Positions 1-6,886 of a stretch of 15,963 nucleotides of DNA are shown here, piece after piece (within the stretch, counting starts at the first letter, position 1; every line of letters starts with the position of its first letter). Source of the stretch: VRUE01 sp045805805 (GTDB taxonomy: Bacteria > Actinomycetota > Thermoleophilia > Solirubrobacterales > 70-9); contig JBJMKO010000077.1 in NCBI GenBank assembly GCA_045805805.1, positions 1 to 15,963 of the forward strand. The letters are read 5' to 3'. A program made the translations under genes and the position numbers. Under the pieces are notes generated by a model that saw nothing but the letters and a program-made list of their open reading frames with translations, was not told the DNA's origin and searched no databases.

Positions 1-648
1 AACACCCAGATAGGCAACGGCAACGCGGTTGCCGTCTCGGTCGGCGGCGACTCGAACGCCAACGGTGGCGACACCACCGCGACCAGCGGCGATGCGACCG
101 GAGGCGACGGTGGAGACGCCGAAGCCGATGGCGGCAACGCCGATGCCTCAAACGGCGCGGTGGTCAAGCAGGCCAACGAGTCGTCGGGATCCGGCTCGAG
201 CAGCTCCTCCAACTGGGGTTGCGGTTGCCAGAGCCACTCGAAGGACGGCTCGGGCTCTTCGCAGAGCAACGAGTCGAATGTTGACCAAGGCAGCCCCAAG
301 GCAACCGGCGGCAACGCCGGCGCCTACGGTGGCAATGGCGGCGACGCCAACACCGGCAACACCCAGAAGTACAACGGCAACGCCTACGCCAAGTCCGAAC
401 CGCAGGAGAAGCAATACGAGTCCTGCGGCTGCCGACAGCAGAGGCAGTACGAGTCCTGCGGCTGCGATCAGGGCCGGGGGCATGACAACGACGCAAACGC
501 CAACGGTGGCGACACCACCGCGACCAGCGGCGATGCGACCGGAGGCGACGGTGGAGACGCCGAAGCCGAAGGTGGCAATGCCGATGCCACGAACTGGGCG
601 GGAGTGTTCCAGTCCAACCTGAGCGGGTTGGACAGCTCGCCCTGGTAG
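1..648 (+). CDS. Gly/Asn/Asp-rich repeat protein with CGC motifs, 3' part
   Basis: The reading frame is open from base 1, so the start and any signal peptide lie before the window; 215 residues plus a TAG stop are visible. The protein is low-complexity, rich in Gly, Asn, Asp, Ala, Ser and Thr. A block around NANGGDTTATSGDATGG occurs twice (from residues 19 and 166). A Cys-rich middle carries NWGCGC once and an 11-residue tandem unit QYESCGC twice, six Cys in all. The end is non-repetitive and aromatic (ATNWAGVFQSNLSG...SSPW). No catalytic domain or membrane segment is visible. I do not recognise the family. The N/G/Q-rich spacing recalls secreted structural or amyloid-like proteins, and the paired Cys could cross-link them, but that is inference. 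A hairpin follows 43 bp after the stop. An internal ATG at 160 is possible but not needed, because the repeat pattern continues upstream of it. Confidence 0.7.
   Translation, partial: NTQIGNGNAVAVSVGGDSNANGGDTTATSGDATGGDGGDAEADGGNADASNGAVVKQANESSGSGSSSSSNWGCGCQSHSKDGSGSSQSNESNVDQGSPKATGGNAGAYGGNGGDANTGNTQKYNGNAYAKSEPQEKQYESCGCRQQRQYESCGCDQGRGHDNDANANGGDTTATSGDATGGDGGDAEAEGGNADATNWAGVFQSNLSGLDSSPW
55..588 (+). repeat. In-frame direct repeat pair in the repeat protein (55-147 and 496-588)
   Basis: Bases 55-128 and 496-569 are identical over 74 bp, 441 bp apart and in the same frame. Similarity continues for about 20 bp more with a few synonymous changes and one Asp/Glu change. Identity at the DNA level suggests recent duplication or gene conversion rather than only protein-level selection. 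Confidence 0.9.
412..477 (+). repeat. Two tandem 33-bp units encoding QYESCGC
   Basis: Units 412-444 and 445-477 encode 11 residues each, both starting QYESCGC and differing in the last four residues (RQQR against DQGR). Each unit carries a Cys-Gly-Cys pair. Confidence 0.85.
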
Positions 649-691
649 TTCAACGATCGAAGGGACGCCTTCGAGCACGAACATACGGAAC

Positions 692-720
692 GACCCCGGC
701 GGCTCTCAGTCGCCGGGGTC
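692..720. terminator. Perfect 10-bp hairpin between convergent genes
   Basis: GACCCCGGCG (692-701) pairs perfectly with CGCCGGGGTC (711-720) around a 9-base loop. It lies between the stop of the repeat protein (648) and the convergent stop of the methyltransferase gene (742), so it could end transcription from both sides. There is no clear T tract on either side. Confidence 0.7.
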
Positions 721-741
721 CTCCGCTGACGTTCTTGGTGC

Positions 742-1353
742 CTATACGGGCGCGAGCCGGGCGAAGTAGCCGAACCAGTTGCCGGAGTGGGCCTCCCAGG
801 TGAGCCCTGCTTCGCCGGCCTGGCGCTTGAGACTTGCCTGGGTGGTGAAGTGGGGATCGCCGAAGAGCTCCCCTGCTATGAGGCGTCCGGTGGGCTCGAG
901 GACCCGGGCGATCTCGCGGAGCGCGGCCGCCGTGTCGGGGATCTCGCCCAGGACCGCCGTCAACACCACGGCGTCCATCGAGTCGTTCTCGTAGGGAAGC
1001 GCAGTGGCATCGCCCTGGGTCGGGACCACGTTGGCCAGGCCTCGCTCGGCAGCTCGCGCGACGGTGTGGTCGAGAAACCTCTGCTGGAGGTCGAAGATCT
1101 CGATCTTGCCCTCAGGGCCCACCCACTCGGCCATGTCGAGGGTGTAGTAGCCGGTGCCGGGGCCGATCTCGAGGATTCGCTCTCCCGGCTCGGGGCGGAG
1201 GACCGAGCGCAGGCGGTCGCGGGTGACGATCGGGTGCGGCACTTCGACCCAGAAGCGCTGGCCGTAGGGGCAGGCCGAGGGATTCTTGCGCCACCAGATC
1301 GCCGCTCCCAGCGTCGCCAGGACGGCAGCGCCGAGGAGCCCGCGCGCTCGCAT
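742..1353 (-). CDS. Membrane-anchored class I SAM-dependent methyltransferase
   Basis: This 203-aa protein starts MRARGLLG and has one N-terminal hydrophobic segment (about residues 5-20). A Rossmann methyltransferase domain follows: motif I LEIGPGTGYY at 61-70, an acidic strand end (IEIFD), a motif near QGDATALPY, and a late LxEIARVLEPTGRL block typical of the Methyltransf_11 type. The substrate cannot be read from the sequence. The ATG overlaps the TGA of the upstream 76-aa gene by one base (TGATG), so translation is probably coupled. The frame stays open further upstream to 1659, but that part lies over other genes and has no family pattern. It is the last gene of a minus-strand operon ending at the 692-720 hairpin. 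The family call is firm; the role is unknown. Confidence 0.82.
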   Translation of the reverse strand: MRARGLLGAAVLATLGAAIWWRKNPSACPYGQRFWVEVPHPIVTRDRLRSVLRPEPGERILEIGPGTGYYTLDMAEWVGPEGKIEIFDLQQRFLDHTVARAAERGLANVVPTQGDATALPYENDSMDAVVLTAVLGEIPDTAAALREIARVLEPTGRLIAGELFGDPHFTTQASLKRQAGEAGLTWEAHSGNWFGYFARLAPV

Positions 1354-1583
1354 CAGTCCGGACGGTTGAGGGAGAAGCCGACTCTGTGCTCGCCAGCGTC
1401 GCTTCTCAGAAAGGCGACCTTGCCGGCGTAGATCGCAAGGGTCCCGTCCTCGGTCTTGACGTCGTGCCAGCCGCCCCTCTCCACCTGCCTGCGCAGGTCC
1501 TTCAGCTCGTCCTCGCTGAGGCGGGCCGAGATCACCTGACCGCCCTCGAAGCCGATCTCCACCTTCTGCGACACGTCCGTCAT
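1353..1583 (-). CDS. 76-aa conserved-looking hypothetical protein
   Basis: A small soluble protein, MTDVSQKVEIGFEGG..., with no signal peptide or membrane segment. Alternating polar and hydrophobic strands (KVEIGFEGGQVISARLS, TLAIYAGKVAFLRSD) and a central charged helix (SEDELKDLRRQVERGG) suggest a small beta-rich fold, perhaps a ligand-sensing or adaptor module. I do not recognise the family. The start is well supported: AGGAGG lies six bases before the ATG, and the ATG overlaps the epimerase stop by one base (TGATG). Its stop in turn overlaps the methyltransferase start. Lodged between two enzyme genes with overlaps on both sides, it is almost certainly translated. Confidence 0.78.
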   Translation of the reverse strand: MTDVSQKVEIGFEGGQVISARLSEDELKDLRRQVERGGWHDVKTEDGTLAIYAGKVAFLRSDAGEHRVGFSLNRPD

Positions 1584-1996
1584 CAGTGCCCTCCTTCCGC
1601 GGGTTCGACGATCTCGGTAAGCACGCCGCCGGTCGAGCGCGGGTGCAGGAAGGCCACACGGCTGTCGCGGATCCCCACCCGCGGCTCGCTGTCGATCAGC
1701 TCGATCCCGACGGCCGCCAAGCTCTCCAGGGTCGCGTCGATGTCCTCGACGGCGTAGGCGACGTGGTGCAGGCCCGGGCCCTTGCGGGCGACGAACTTGC
1801 CGACCGGGGTATCGGGCCCGAGCGGGGCCAGCAGCTCGACGTGGCCCTCGCCGACGTCGAGTAGGACCGCCTCGACGCCCTGCTCCTCGACCGTCTCACG
1901 ATGCGCGAGCACCATCTCGAAGCTCTTCTCGTAGAGCGCCATGCCGGCGTCGAGATCCTCGACGGCAATGCCGATGTGGTCGATCCGTCCGAACAC
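1583..1996 (-). CDS. mce: Methylmalonyl-CoA epimerase
   Basis: This enzyme interconverts (2R)- and (2S)-methylmalonyl-CoA, linking propionyl-CoA carboxylation to the mutase. The 137-aa protein is a two-module vicinal-oxygen-chelate fold of normal family length. Likely metal ligands by family pattern are H7 (DHIGIAV), E54 (HVELLAP), H78 (GLHHVAYAVEDID) and E128 (GVLTEIVEP). The block LIDSEPRVGIRDSRVAFLHP is strongly typical of the family. The start is GTG at 1996, giving MFGRIDHIGIAVED; no good ribosome site precedes it, but it lies 11 bp after the DUF1385 stop, so it may rely on coupling. The frame extends upstream only through sequence that is coding in another frame. No mutase or carboxylase gene is in the window. 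Confidence 0.92.
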   Translation of the reverse strand: MFGRIDHIGIAVEDLDAGMALYEKSFEMVLAHRETVEEQGVEAVLLDVGEGHVELLAPLGPDTPVGKFVARKGPGLHHVAYAVEDIDATLESLAAVGIELIDSEPRVGIRDSRVAFLHPRSTGGVLTEIVEPAEGGH

Positions 1997-2007
1997 GAGG
2001 CGGCAGT

Positions 2008-2802
2008 CTACGCGGCGTTCTCGGCGCGGAGGATCTCGGCCAACGCCGCGACGCCGACCTCGAGCTGCTCGGGGGTCGGCTCCTTGGTCGCGATCAGGCG
2101 CTGGATCTCCCGCCCCGGCGTGTGGAAGGCCTCGGCCAGCGGGTCGCCGTGGTGGCGGTCGCTCCAGGCGAACATCTCGACCGCGATCGAGGCGCCGCCG
2201 AGGCCGACCACGGCGCGCGCTGCCGGCCCGGGCCTGTCGACCAGGCGCTCGAGCAGGATGGTGCCCCCGGCCGAAAGCAGCATCATCGGCGCAAGCAGGT
2301 TGGATCCACAGCGGTCGTGCTCCTTGGGCACGCCGGCAGGGTCGTCGACGCCCTGCTCGTAGGCGGCGATTGCCTTGTGCTCGACGCCGTGGTAGGCAGC
2401 GAGGTCGCGGTCGAGCAGCGCCACCATCGCGGGCACCGCGCCGATTGCCTGTACCGCGCCCTCGCGCAGGGCCGAGCTGCCGAAGCGCCGGCGCAGCGCC
2501 GCGGTCGCGAACAGCGTCGTCCCGATCGCGACCAGAACGCGCCGATCCTCGAAGGGAAGCCGCGCCGCCGGCAGCCGGTGCCGAACGAGCGGCAACACCG
2601 CCAGCGCCTCGGCCAACTTCAGCGGCCCACGCAGGCCGGGCATTCGCGCGGCCAAGCCAGGAGCCAGCCGCGGCTTGGGCTCGGAGGTGACCTGAACCGA
2701 GCCGTCGGCCCCGCGCACCGCGGCGGCCCAGTGGGTCGGCCCGTGGATCAGCAACCCATTGCGAAGTGCCATCCCGCCCAGCCGCAGCTTCTCCGAAGCC
2801 AT
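2008..2802 (-). CDS. DUF1385 (YqhQ-like) membrane protein
   Basis: This 264-aa protein fits the DUF1385 pattern: an N-terminal LRLGGMALRNGLLIHGPTHW block matching the family's GGQAVMEGVMMR-type start, then hydrophobic segments near 90-101, 120-131 and 171-185. It carries the hallmark YHGVEHKAIAAYE (137-149) followed by HDRCGSNLL (162-170). The His, Glu and Cys of these motifs could bind metal. The family's biochemical role is not established. It is the first gene of the operon with mce. The ATG at 2802 has no Shine-Dalgarno sequence but a TATCGT box six bases before it, suggesting a leaderless transcript. Confidence 0.85.
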   Translation of the reverse strand: MASEKLRLGGMALRNGLLIHGPTHWAAAVRGADGSVQVTSEPKPRLAPGLAARMPGLRGPLKLAEALAVLPLVRHRLPAARLPFEDRRVLVAIGTTLFATAALRRRFGSSALREGAVQAIGAVPAMVALLDRDLAAYHGVEHKAIAAYEQGVDDPAGVPKEHDRCGSNLLAPMMLLSAGGTILLERLVDRPGPAARAVVGLGGASIAVEMFAWSDRHHGDPLAEAFHTPGREIQRLIATKEPTPEQLEVGVAALAEILRAENAA

Positions 2803-2808
2803 GCAAGG

Positions 2809-2814
2809 ACGATA
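2809..2814 (-). promoter_or_regulatory. Candidate -10 box for a leaderless DUF1385 transcript
   Basis: On the minus strand TATCGT is followed by six bases (CCTTGC) and then the ATG. This is the actinobacterial TANNNT pattern, placing the transcription start at or next to the start codon. No clear -35 is visible. Confidence 0.5.
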
Positions 2815-2840
2815 GAGGAGCCGCGAAGCCTCCCCTTACG

Positions 2841-2876
2841 CGGTGACTGCGCCCTCTGAGCAAGGCGCGGTCACCG
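2841..2876. terminator. 13-bp hairpin upstream of the DUF1385 operon
   Basis: CGGTGACTGCGCC (2841-2853) pairs with GGCGCGGTCACCG (2864-2876) with one mismatch (a possible wobble pair) around a 10-base loop. It lies 39 bp before the DUF1385 start. It could end the rarA transcript or fold in a leader; no T tract decides this. Confidence 0.55.
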
Positions 2877-2898
2877 TCCCCCTGTGTCCCTGTTGATC

Positions 2899-2933
2899 CC
2901 GGTCGGAGGCCCCCAGTCCGAGCCTCCGACCGG
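2899..2933. terminator. Perfect 12-bp hairpin downstream of rarA
   Basis: CCGGTCGGAGGC (2899-2910) and GCCTCCGACCGG (2922-2933) are perfect inverted repeats with an 11-base loop. A weaker 7-bp inverted repeat (ATCGGCT 2937-2943 with AGCCGAT 2965-2971) lies next to it on the rarA side. With the 2841-2876 hairpin, these fill most of the 205-bp gap; together they are either tandem terminators for rarA or a structured RNA. Confidence 0.6.
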
Positions 2934-3007
2934 TGTATCGGCTCTCCCTGGCTCTAGCTTGGAAAGCCGATCTATGAAACACGTGCCCCTGGAGAAGTTG
3001 CGGGTTG

Positions 3008-4369
3008 CTAGCCCTCGCGAAGCTTCTTGCGCAGGGCCTCCAGACGCCGGCTCAGCTCAGCCTCGAAGCCACGGTCGGTGGGCATGTAGAAGCGATGGCC
3101 CTCGAGACCCTCGGGGAGCAGTTGCTGGTCGCTCACCCCGCCGGGCTCGTCGTGCGCGTAGCGATAACCCTTGCCCCGGCCCAACGTCTTCGCACCTGGG
3201 TAGTGCGCATCGCGCAGGTAATCCGGCGGCGTCTTGGCACCGTTCTCGCGGACCTCGCCGCGGGCCGCCCCGAGACCTTTGTAGGAGGCGTTCGACTTCG
3301 GCGCCAGCGCCAGGTAGACGGCGGCCTGGGCGAGGTTGAGCGCGCACTCGGGCAGGCCGACCCGGTCGACCGCCCGGGCGGCAGCATCGGCGACGAGCAG
3401 CGCCTGCGGGTCGGCGTTGCCGACGTCCTCGGAGGCGAGGATGACCATCCGGCGGGCGATGAAGCGCGGGTCCTCACCCCCCTCCAGCATCACCGCCAGG
3501 TAGTAGAGCGAGGCGTCGACGTCGGAGCCCCGCGTTGCCTTGATCCAGGCCGAGACGAAGTCGTAGTGGCGATCGCCCTGGCGGTCGTAGTCGAGCGCCT
3601 TGCGCTGCAGCGCGTCCTCGATCGCGGCGACGTCGACCGCTTCCGACTTTGACCCACCTCCACTGTGGTCAAGGTCGGAAGCGCGTTCCACCGCGCGCTC
3701 CAAGGCGGAGAGGGCAACCCGGGCGTCCCCACCGGAGCGGTGGGCGAGCATCGCCAGCGCCGCGTCTTCGACCGGCGGCGGCTCGGCAAGCCCGCGCTCG
3801 GAGTCAGAAAGTGCCCGTCGCAACAGCTCTTCCACCTGCCCCGGCTCGAGCGGCCGCAGCTCATATATCTGGCAGCGTGAAAGCAGCGCCGAATTCACCT
3901 CGAAGTAAGGGTTCTCGGTTGTGGCCCCGATCAGCGTCAGCAGCCCTTCCTCGACCGCCGGCAGCAACGCGTCCTGCTGGGCCTTGTTGAAGCGGTGGAT
4001 CTCGTCGAGGAACAACACCGTGGGACGTCCGCTGCCGGCCCGCCGCTCCCGAGCCCGCTCGATAACCGCCCGGATCTCGGCTTTCCCCGCATTGACCGCC
4101 GACTCCTCCTCGAACGCCCCCTCGGCCCCAGCCGCAGCGATCCGAGCCAACGTCGTCTTCCCAGCCCCCGGCGGCCCGTACAGGATCGAGCTGTGCGGCT
4201 TCCCACTCTCGATCGCGGTCCGCAGCGCCGACCCCGGCGCCAGCACATGTTCCTGCCCGACAAGCTCATCCAAGCTCCGAGGCCGCATCCGCACCGCCAA
4301 AGGAGCATCGGAAGCTAGAACCCCACCCTTGGCAGGTTCACCTCCTGTATCGAACAACCGGTCAGCCAC
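3008..4369 (-). CDS. rarA: Replication-associated recombination protein RarA (MgsA) AAA+ ATPase
   Basis: A 453-aa clamp-loader-related AAA+ ATPase that acts at stalled replication forks. Visible motifs are Walker A GPPGAGKT (65-72), Walker B with LFLDEIHRF (119-127), sensor 1 IGATTENP (147-154), and an arginine-finger region ALLSRCQIYELRPL. The C-terminal tetramerisation part is also present (LNLAQAAVYLALAPKSN, GYRYAHDEPGG, FYMPTDRGFE). Length is normal. The start is GTG at 4369, giving MADRLFD; a weak CATACT -10-like box lies eight bases upstream. The gene is divergent from the MpaB-like gene with 50 bp between, sharing a palindrome there. Nothing is missing in the catalytic motifs. Confidence 0.95.
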   Translation of the reverse strand: MADRLFDTGGEPAKGGVLASDAPLAVRMRPRSLDELVGQEHVLAPGSALRTAIESGKPHSSILYGPPGAGKTTLARIAAAGAEGAFEEESAVNAGKAEIRAVIERARERRAGSGRPTVLFLDEIHRFNKAQQDALLPAVEEGLLTLIGATTENPYFEVNSALLSRCQIYELRPLEPGQVEELLRRALSDSERGLAEPPPVEDAALAMLAHRSGGDARVALSALERAVERASDLDHSGGGSKSEAVDVAAIEDALQRKALDYDRQGDRHYDFVSAWIKATRGSDVDASLYYLAVMLEGGEDPRFIARRMVILASEDVGNADPQALLVADAAARAVDRVGLPECALNLAQAAVYLALAPKSNASYKGLGAARGEVRENGAKTPPDYLRDAHYPGAKTLGRGKGYRYAHDEPGGVSDQQLLPEGLEGHRFYMPTDRGFEAELSRRLEALRKKLREG

Positions 4370-4378
4370 TACGGCTCA

Positions 4379-4402
4379 GTATGAGGGGATCTCCACTCAT
4401 AC
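4379..4402. promoter_or_regulatory. Candidate operator palindrome between rarA and the mpaB-like gene
   Basis: GTATGAG (4379-4385) and CTCATAC (4396-4402) are perfect inverted repeats with a 10-base centre. The left half overlaps the possible rarA -10 (AGTATG on the plus strand, CATACT on the minus strand). The right half ends 5 bp before the TACAAT box of the rightward gene. The position suits a regulator acting on one or both promoters. Confidence 0.4.
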
Positions 4403-4407
4403 CTACC

Positions 4408-4413
4408 TACAAT
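4408..4413 (+). promoter_or_regulatory. Candidate -10 box for a leaderless mpaB-like transcript
   Basis: TACAAT is followed by six bases (CGCCCC) and then ATG at 4420. There is no Shine-Dalgarno sequence, which favours a leaderless message. The same spacing is seen before the DUF1385 and aldehyde dehydrogenase genes. Confidence 0.55.
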
Positions 4414-4419
4414 CGCCCC

Positions 4420-5355
4420 ATGGACACAATCCGCCTCGCGCCCAAACCCGGTTCCGTCCTCTGGCGCTACGGCGGCGACGTCCGCTTGATCAGCACCGGC
4501 GCCTACGCGATCCTGCTCCAGGTCGGCCATCCCACGGTCGGCGCCGGGGTCAGCGAGCACTCCGACTTCCGCGCCGACCCCTGGGGCCGACTGCTCCGCA
4601 CCCTCGACTACACCTACGCGATGACCTACGGCGGGCCGGCACTTGCCGCCGAGATGGGCCTGCGCATCCGCGAGATGCACAAGCGGATCAAGGGAGTGAA
4701 GCCCGACGGCGAGCGCTACCACGCGCTCGAGCCGGAGGCATACGCCTGGGTCCACGCCACCCTCGCCCACTCGATCGTGCGCGGCCACGAGCTGCTCGGC
4801 AGACCGATGGATCCCGCGGATATCGAGCGGTTCTACGCCGAATGGCGGCTTCAGGGTGAGCTGATCGGGGTCCGTGAGCGCGACCTGCCGCAGACGTGGG
4901 CAGAGTTCGACGACTACTTCGAGCACATGGTCGCCGAGCGCCTCGAGCGCACGGCGGCAGTCGAGGAAGTCCTCGAGTCGCTCGAAGCGCCGACACGGCC
5001 CGATCTACCCTTCTTGCCGGAGACGGCGTGGCGCGCTGCCCGCATCCCGGCTGCCCACCAGATCGGCCTGATCACCGGCGGCCTGCTCTCTCCGGCGTTG
5101 CGCCGGCGCTTCGGGGTCCCCTGGTCGCGGACGAAGGAACGCCGGCTCCAGCTCCTCGCAGCCGCTTCGCGCGGCATAACCCCCCTGCTGCCGCCGACTC
5201 TGCGGAACGTAGGTCCTGGCTATCTGCGCTGGCGGGCGAGGCGATCGCACCCAGCCACGCTGGATAGCGCCCCTTTACACTCGAACCATGGAGAGCGCAA
5301 CGCAGTCACCCCCGGCCCAGTCCACCCTCGAGTCGTTCAACCCCGCCACCGGTGA
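4420..5355 (+). CDS. MpaB-family (DUF2236) oxygenase-like protein
   Basis: This 311-aa protein matches the DUF2236/MpaB family, which includes rubber oxygenase (Lcp)-related heme proteins. The diagnostic N-terminal part is GDVRLISTGAYAILLQVGHPTVGAGVSEHSDF with DPWGRLLRTLDYTYAMTYG, followed by the helix-rich middle with EPEAYAWVHATLAHSIV. Family members use a His/Arg pocket for heme; candidates here are the His and Arg residues in those blocks, but I cannot assign ligands. I chose ATG 4420 over 4381 because the family pattern begins close to it and a -10 box sits six bases before it. The last 22 residues (about 68 bp) run over the start of the aldehyde dehydrogenase gene in another frame and do not look family-like. 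Confidence 0.8.
   Translation: MDTIRLAPKPGSVLWRYGGDVRLISTGAYAILLQVGHPTVGAGVSEHSDFRADPWGRLLRTLDYTYAMTYGGPALAAEMGLRIREMHKRIKGVKPDGERYHALEPEAYAWVHATLAHSIVRGHELLGRPMDPADIERFYAEWRLQGELIGVRERDLPQTWAEFDDYFEHMVAERLERTAAVEEVLESLEAPTRPDLPFLPETAWRAARIPAAHQIGLITGGLLSPALRRRFGVPWSRTKERRLQLLAAASRGITPLLPPTLRNVGPGYLRWRARRSHPATLDSAPLHSNHGERNAVTPGPVHPRVVQPRHR
5276..5281 (+). promoter_or_regulatory. Candidate -10 box for a leaderless aldehyde dehydrogenase transcript
   Basis: TACACT is followed by six bases (CGAACC) and the ATG at 5288, with no Shine-Dalgarno sequence. The box lies inside the 3' end of the mpaB-like reading frame. Confidence 0.5.
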
Positions 5356-6886
5356 GCTGGTCGGCTCGGTTGCGACGATCACGCCCGAGCAGGTGCAGGG
5401 GGTGGTCGACGACGTGGCCCGCATCCAGCCCGCCTGGGCGGAGCTGTCGCTTGCGGATCGTGGCCGCTACATGAAGCGCGCAGCTGACGCGCTGCTCGAC
5501 GAGATCGACGAGATCGCCGAACTGCTCGTCCAGGAGCAGGGCAAGCCGCGCGCCGAGGCCTACACGATGGAGCTGCTGCCGACGGTCGACGCGCTGCACT
5601 GGTGCGCCAAAGCGGGGCCGAAGATCTTGGCCGACGAGAAGGTGCGGATGAGCCAGTCCTTCCTGATGACCAAGAAAAGTCGCTTCACCTATGAGCCGAT
5701 CGGCGTCGTCGGCGTGATCGCGCCCTGGAACTACCCCTGGTCGATCCCCTTCGGCGAGGTGGCGATCACGCTGATGGCCGGCAACGGCGTGGTCCTCAAG
5801 CCGGCCAGCCTGACGCCGCTTCTGGGCGAGGCGATCCGCCGCGTCTTCGAGAAGGGCGGCCTGCCTGAGGGCCTGATCCGCGTCGTCCACGGCGGCGGTG
5901 CGGTCGGCGACGCGCTGGCCAAGTCCAGCGCGGGCAAGATCTTCTTCACCGGCTCGGTCGAGGTCGGCCGCAAGGTCGGCGAGGTCTGCGCGCAGCGACT
6001 GAAGGGCTCGGTGCTGGAGCTCGGCGGCAAGGACCCGATGATCGTCTGCGCCGACGCCGACCTGCCCAACGCGATCTCCGGCGCCGTCTGGGGCGGCTTC
6101 GCCAACGCCGGCCAGACCTGCTCGGGAATCGAGCGCGTCTACGTGATGCGAGAGGTCGCCGACCGCTTCGTCGAGGGCGTCGCCCGCGAGGCCGAGAGGC
6201 TGAGCCTCGGCGACCCGATGCAGTGGGAGACCGAGATCGGCCCGATGACCTCCGAGGGCCAGTACGAGATCGTCGTCGACCTGATCGCCGACGCGGTTGA
6301 CTCCGGCGCGACCAAGCTCTGCGGCGGCCCGACTGAGGTCCCCGGCCTCTCCGGCAAGTACGTCGCCCCGACGGTCCTCACCGGGGTCACCCACGAGATG
6401 CGGATCATGAGCGAGGAGATCTTCGGCCCGGTGCTGCCGATCGTCGTCGTCGACTCCGAGCAGGAGGCGATCGATCTTGCCAACGACTCCGAGTTCGGCC
6501 TCGGCGCCTCGGTCTGGACCAAGGACCGCCAGAAGGGCGAGCGGATCGCGCGGCGGATCGAGTCGGGCATGGTCTGGGTCAACGACCACTCCTTCAGCCA
6601 CGGCGCCTGCCAGTGCGCCTGGGGCGGCGTCAAGGACTCAGGCGTCGGTCGCTCCCACTCCAAATTCGGCTTCTACGAGTGTGTCAACGTGAAGATGAAC
6701 TCCTGGGAGCCCGGGCTGACCCGCGACTTCTGGTGGCACCCCTACGACGAGACTCTGGGCGAGGCCGTGCGTGCCTCGGCGAAGCTGCTCTACGGCAAGG
6801 GCGCGGTGCGCACGAAAGCGCTTCGCGAAGGGGCAGGCCCCCTGCTCAAGGTTGGTCGCCGGACACTTCGCAAGCGTGGTGGGTGA
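5288..6886 (+). CDS. NAD(P)-dependent aldehyde dehydrogenase, succinate-semialdehyde type
   Basis: This 532-aa protein oxidises an aldehyde to an acid; the substrate is uncertain. Catalytic residues by family pattern are N148 (APWNYPW), E244 (VLELGGKDP) and nucleophile C278 (NAGQTCSGIERVYV). Late motifs EEIFGPVLPI and WGGVKDSGVGRSHSKFG are intact. The end carries an extra tail, SWEPGLTRDFWWHPYDETLGEAVRASAKLLYGKG, seen in actinobacterial succinate-semialdehyde dehydrogenase-like members. The start ESATQSPPAQSTLESFNPATGELVG is at the usual place. The gene overlaps the upstream oxygenase gene by 68 bp and probably has its own promoter at 5276. The final base of its TGA stop is the first base of a 119-bp palindromic element. 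Confidence 0.93.
   Translation: MESATQSPPAQSTLESFNPATGELVGSVATITPEQVQGVVDDVARIQPAWAELSLADRGRYMKRAADALLDEIDEIAELLVQEQGKPRAEAYTMELLPTVDALHWCAKAGPKILADEKVRMSQSFLMTKKSRFTYEPIGVVGVIAPWNYPWSIPFGEVAITLMAGNGVVLKPASLTPLLGEAIRRVFEKGGLPEGLIRVVHGGGAVGDALAKSSAGKIFFTGSVEVGRKVGEVCAQRLKGSVLELGGKDPMIVCADADLPNAISGAVWGGFANAGQTCSGIERVYVMREVADRFVEGVAREAERLSLGDPMQWETEIGPMTSEGQYEIVVDLIADAVDSGATKLCGGPTEVPGLSGKYVAPTVLTGVTHEMRIMSEEIFGPVLPIVVVDSEQEAIDLANDSEFGLGASVWTKDRQKGERIARRIESGMVWVNDHSFSHGACQCAWGGVKDSGVGRSHSKFGFYECVNVKMNSWEPGLTRDFWWHPYDETLGEAVRASAKLLYGKGAVRTKALREGAGPLLKVGRRTLRKRGG

Noticed and set aside
55..588. CRISPR-like array from the repeated blocks
   Set aside because: There are only two copies, in frame with a protein, with no regular spacers and no cas genes.
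1354..1659. N-terminal extension of the 742-1353 methyltransferase
   Set aside because: The extension overlaps two real genes in another frame, and the TGATG junction gives a natural start.
2841..2933. 6C RNA, an actinobacterial RNA with C-rich hairpin loops
   Set aside because: The loops hold at most a four- or five-C run at one stem edge, not the two six-C loops that define the family.
5306..6601. 431-codon open frame opposite the aldehyde dehydrogenase gene
   Set aside because: Low-complexity Arg/Asp/Leu composition from the complement of GC-rich codons; no motifs.
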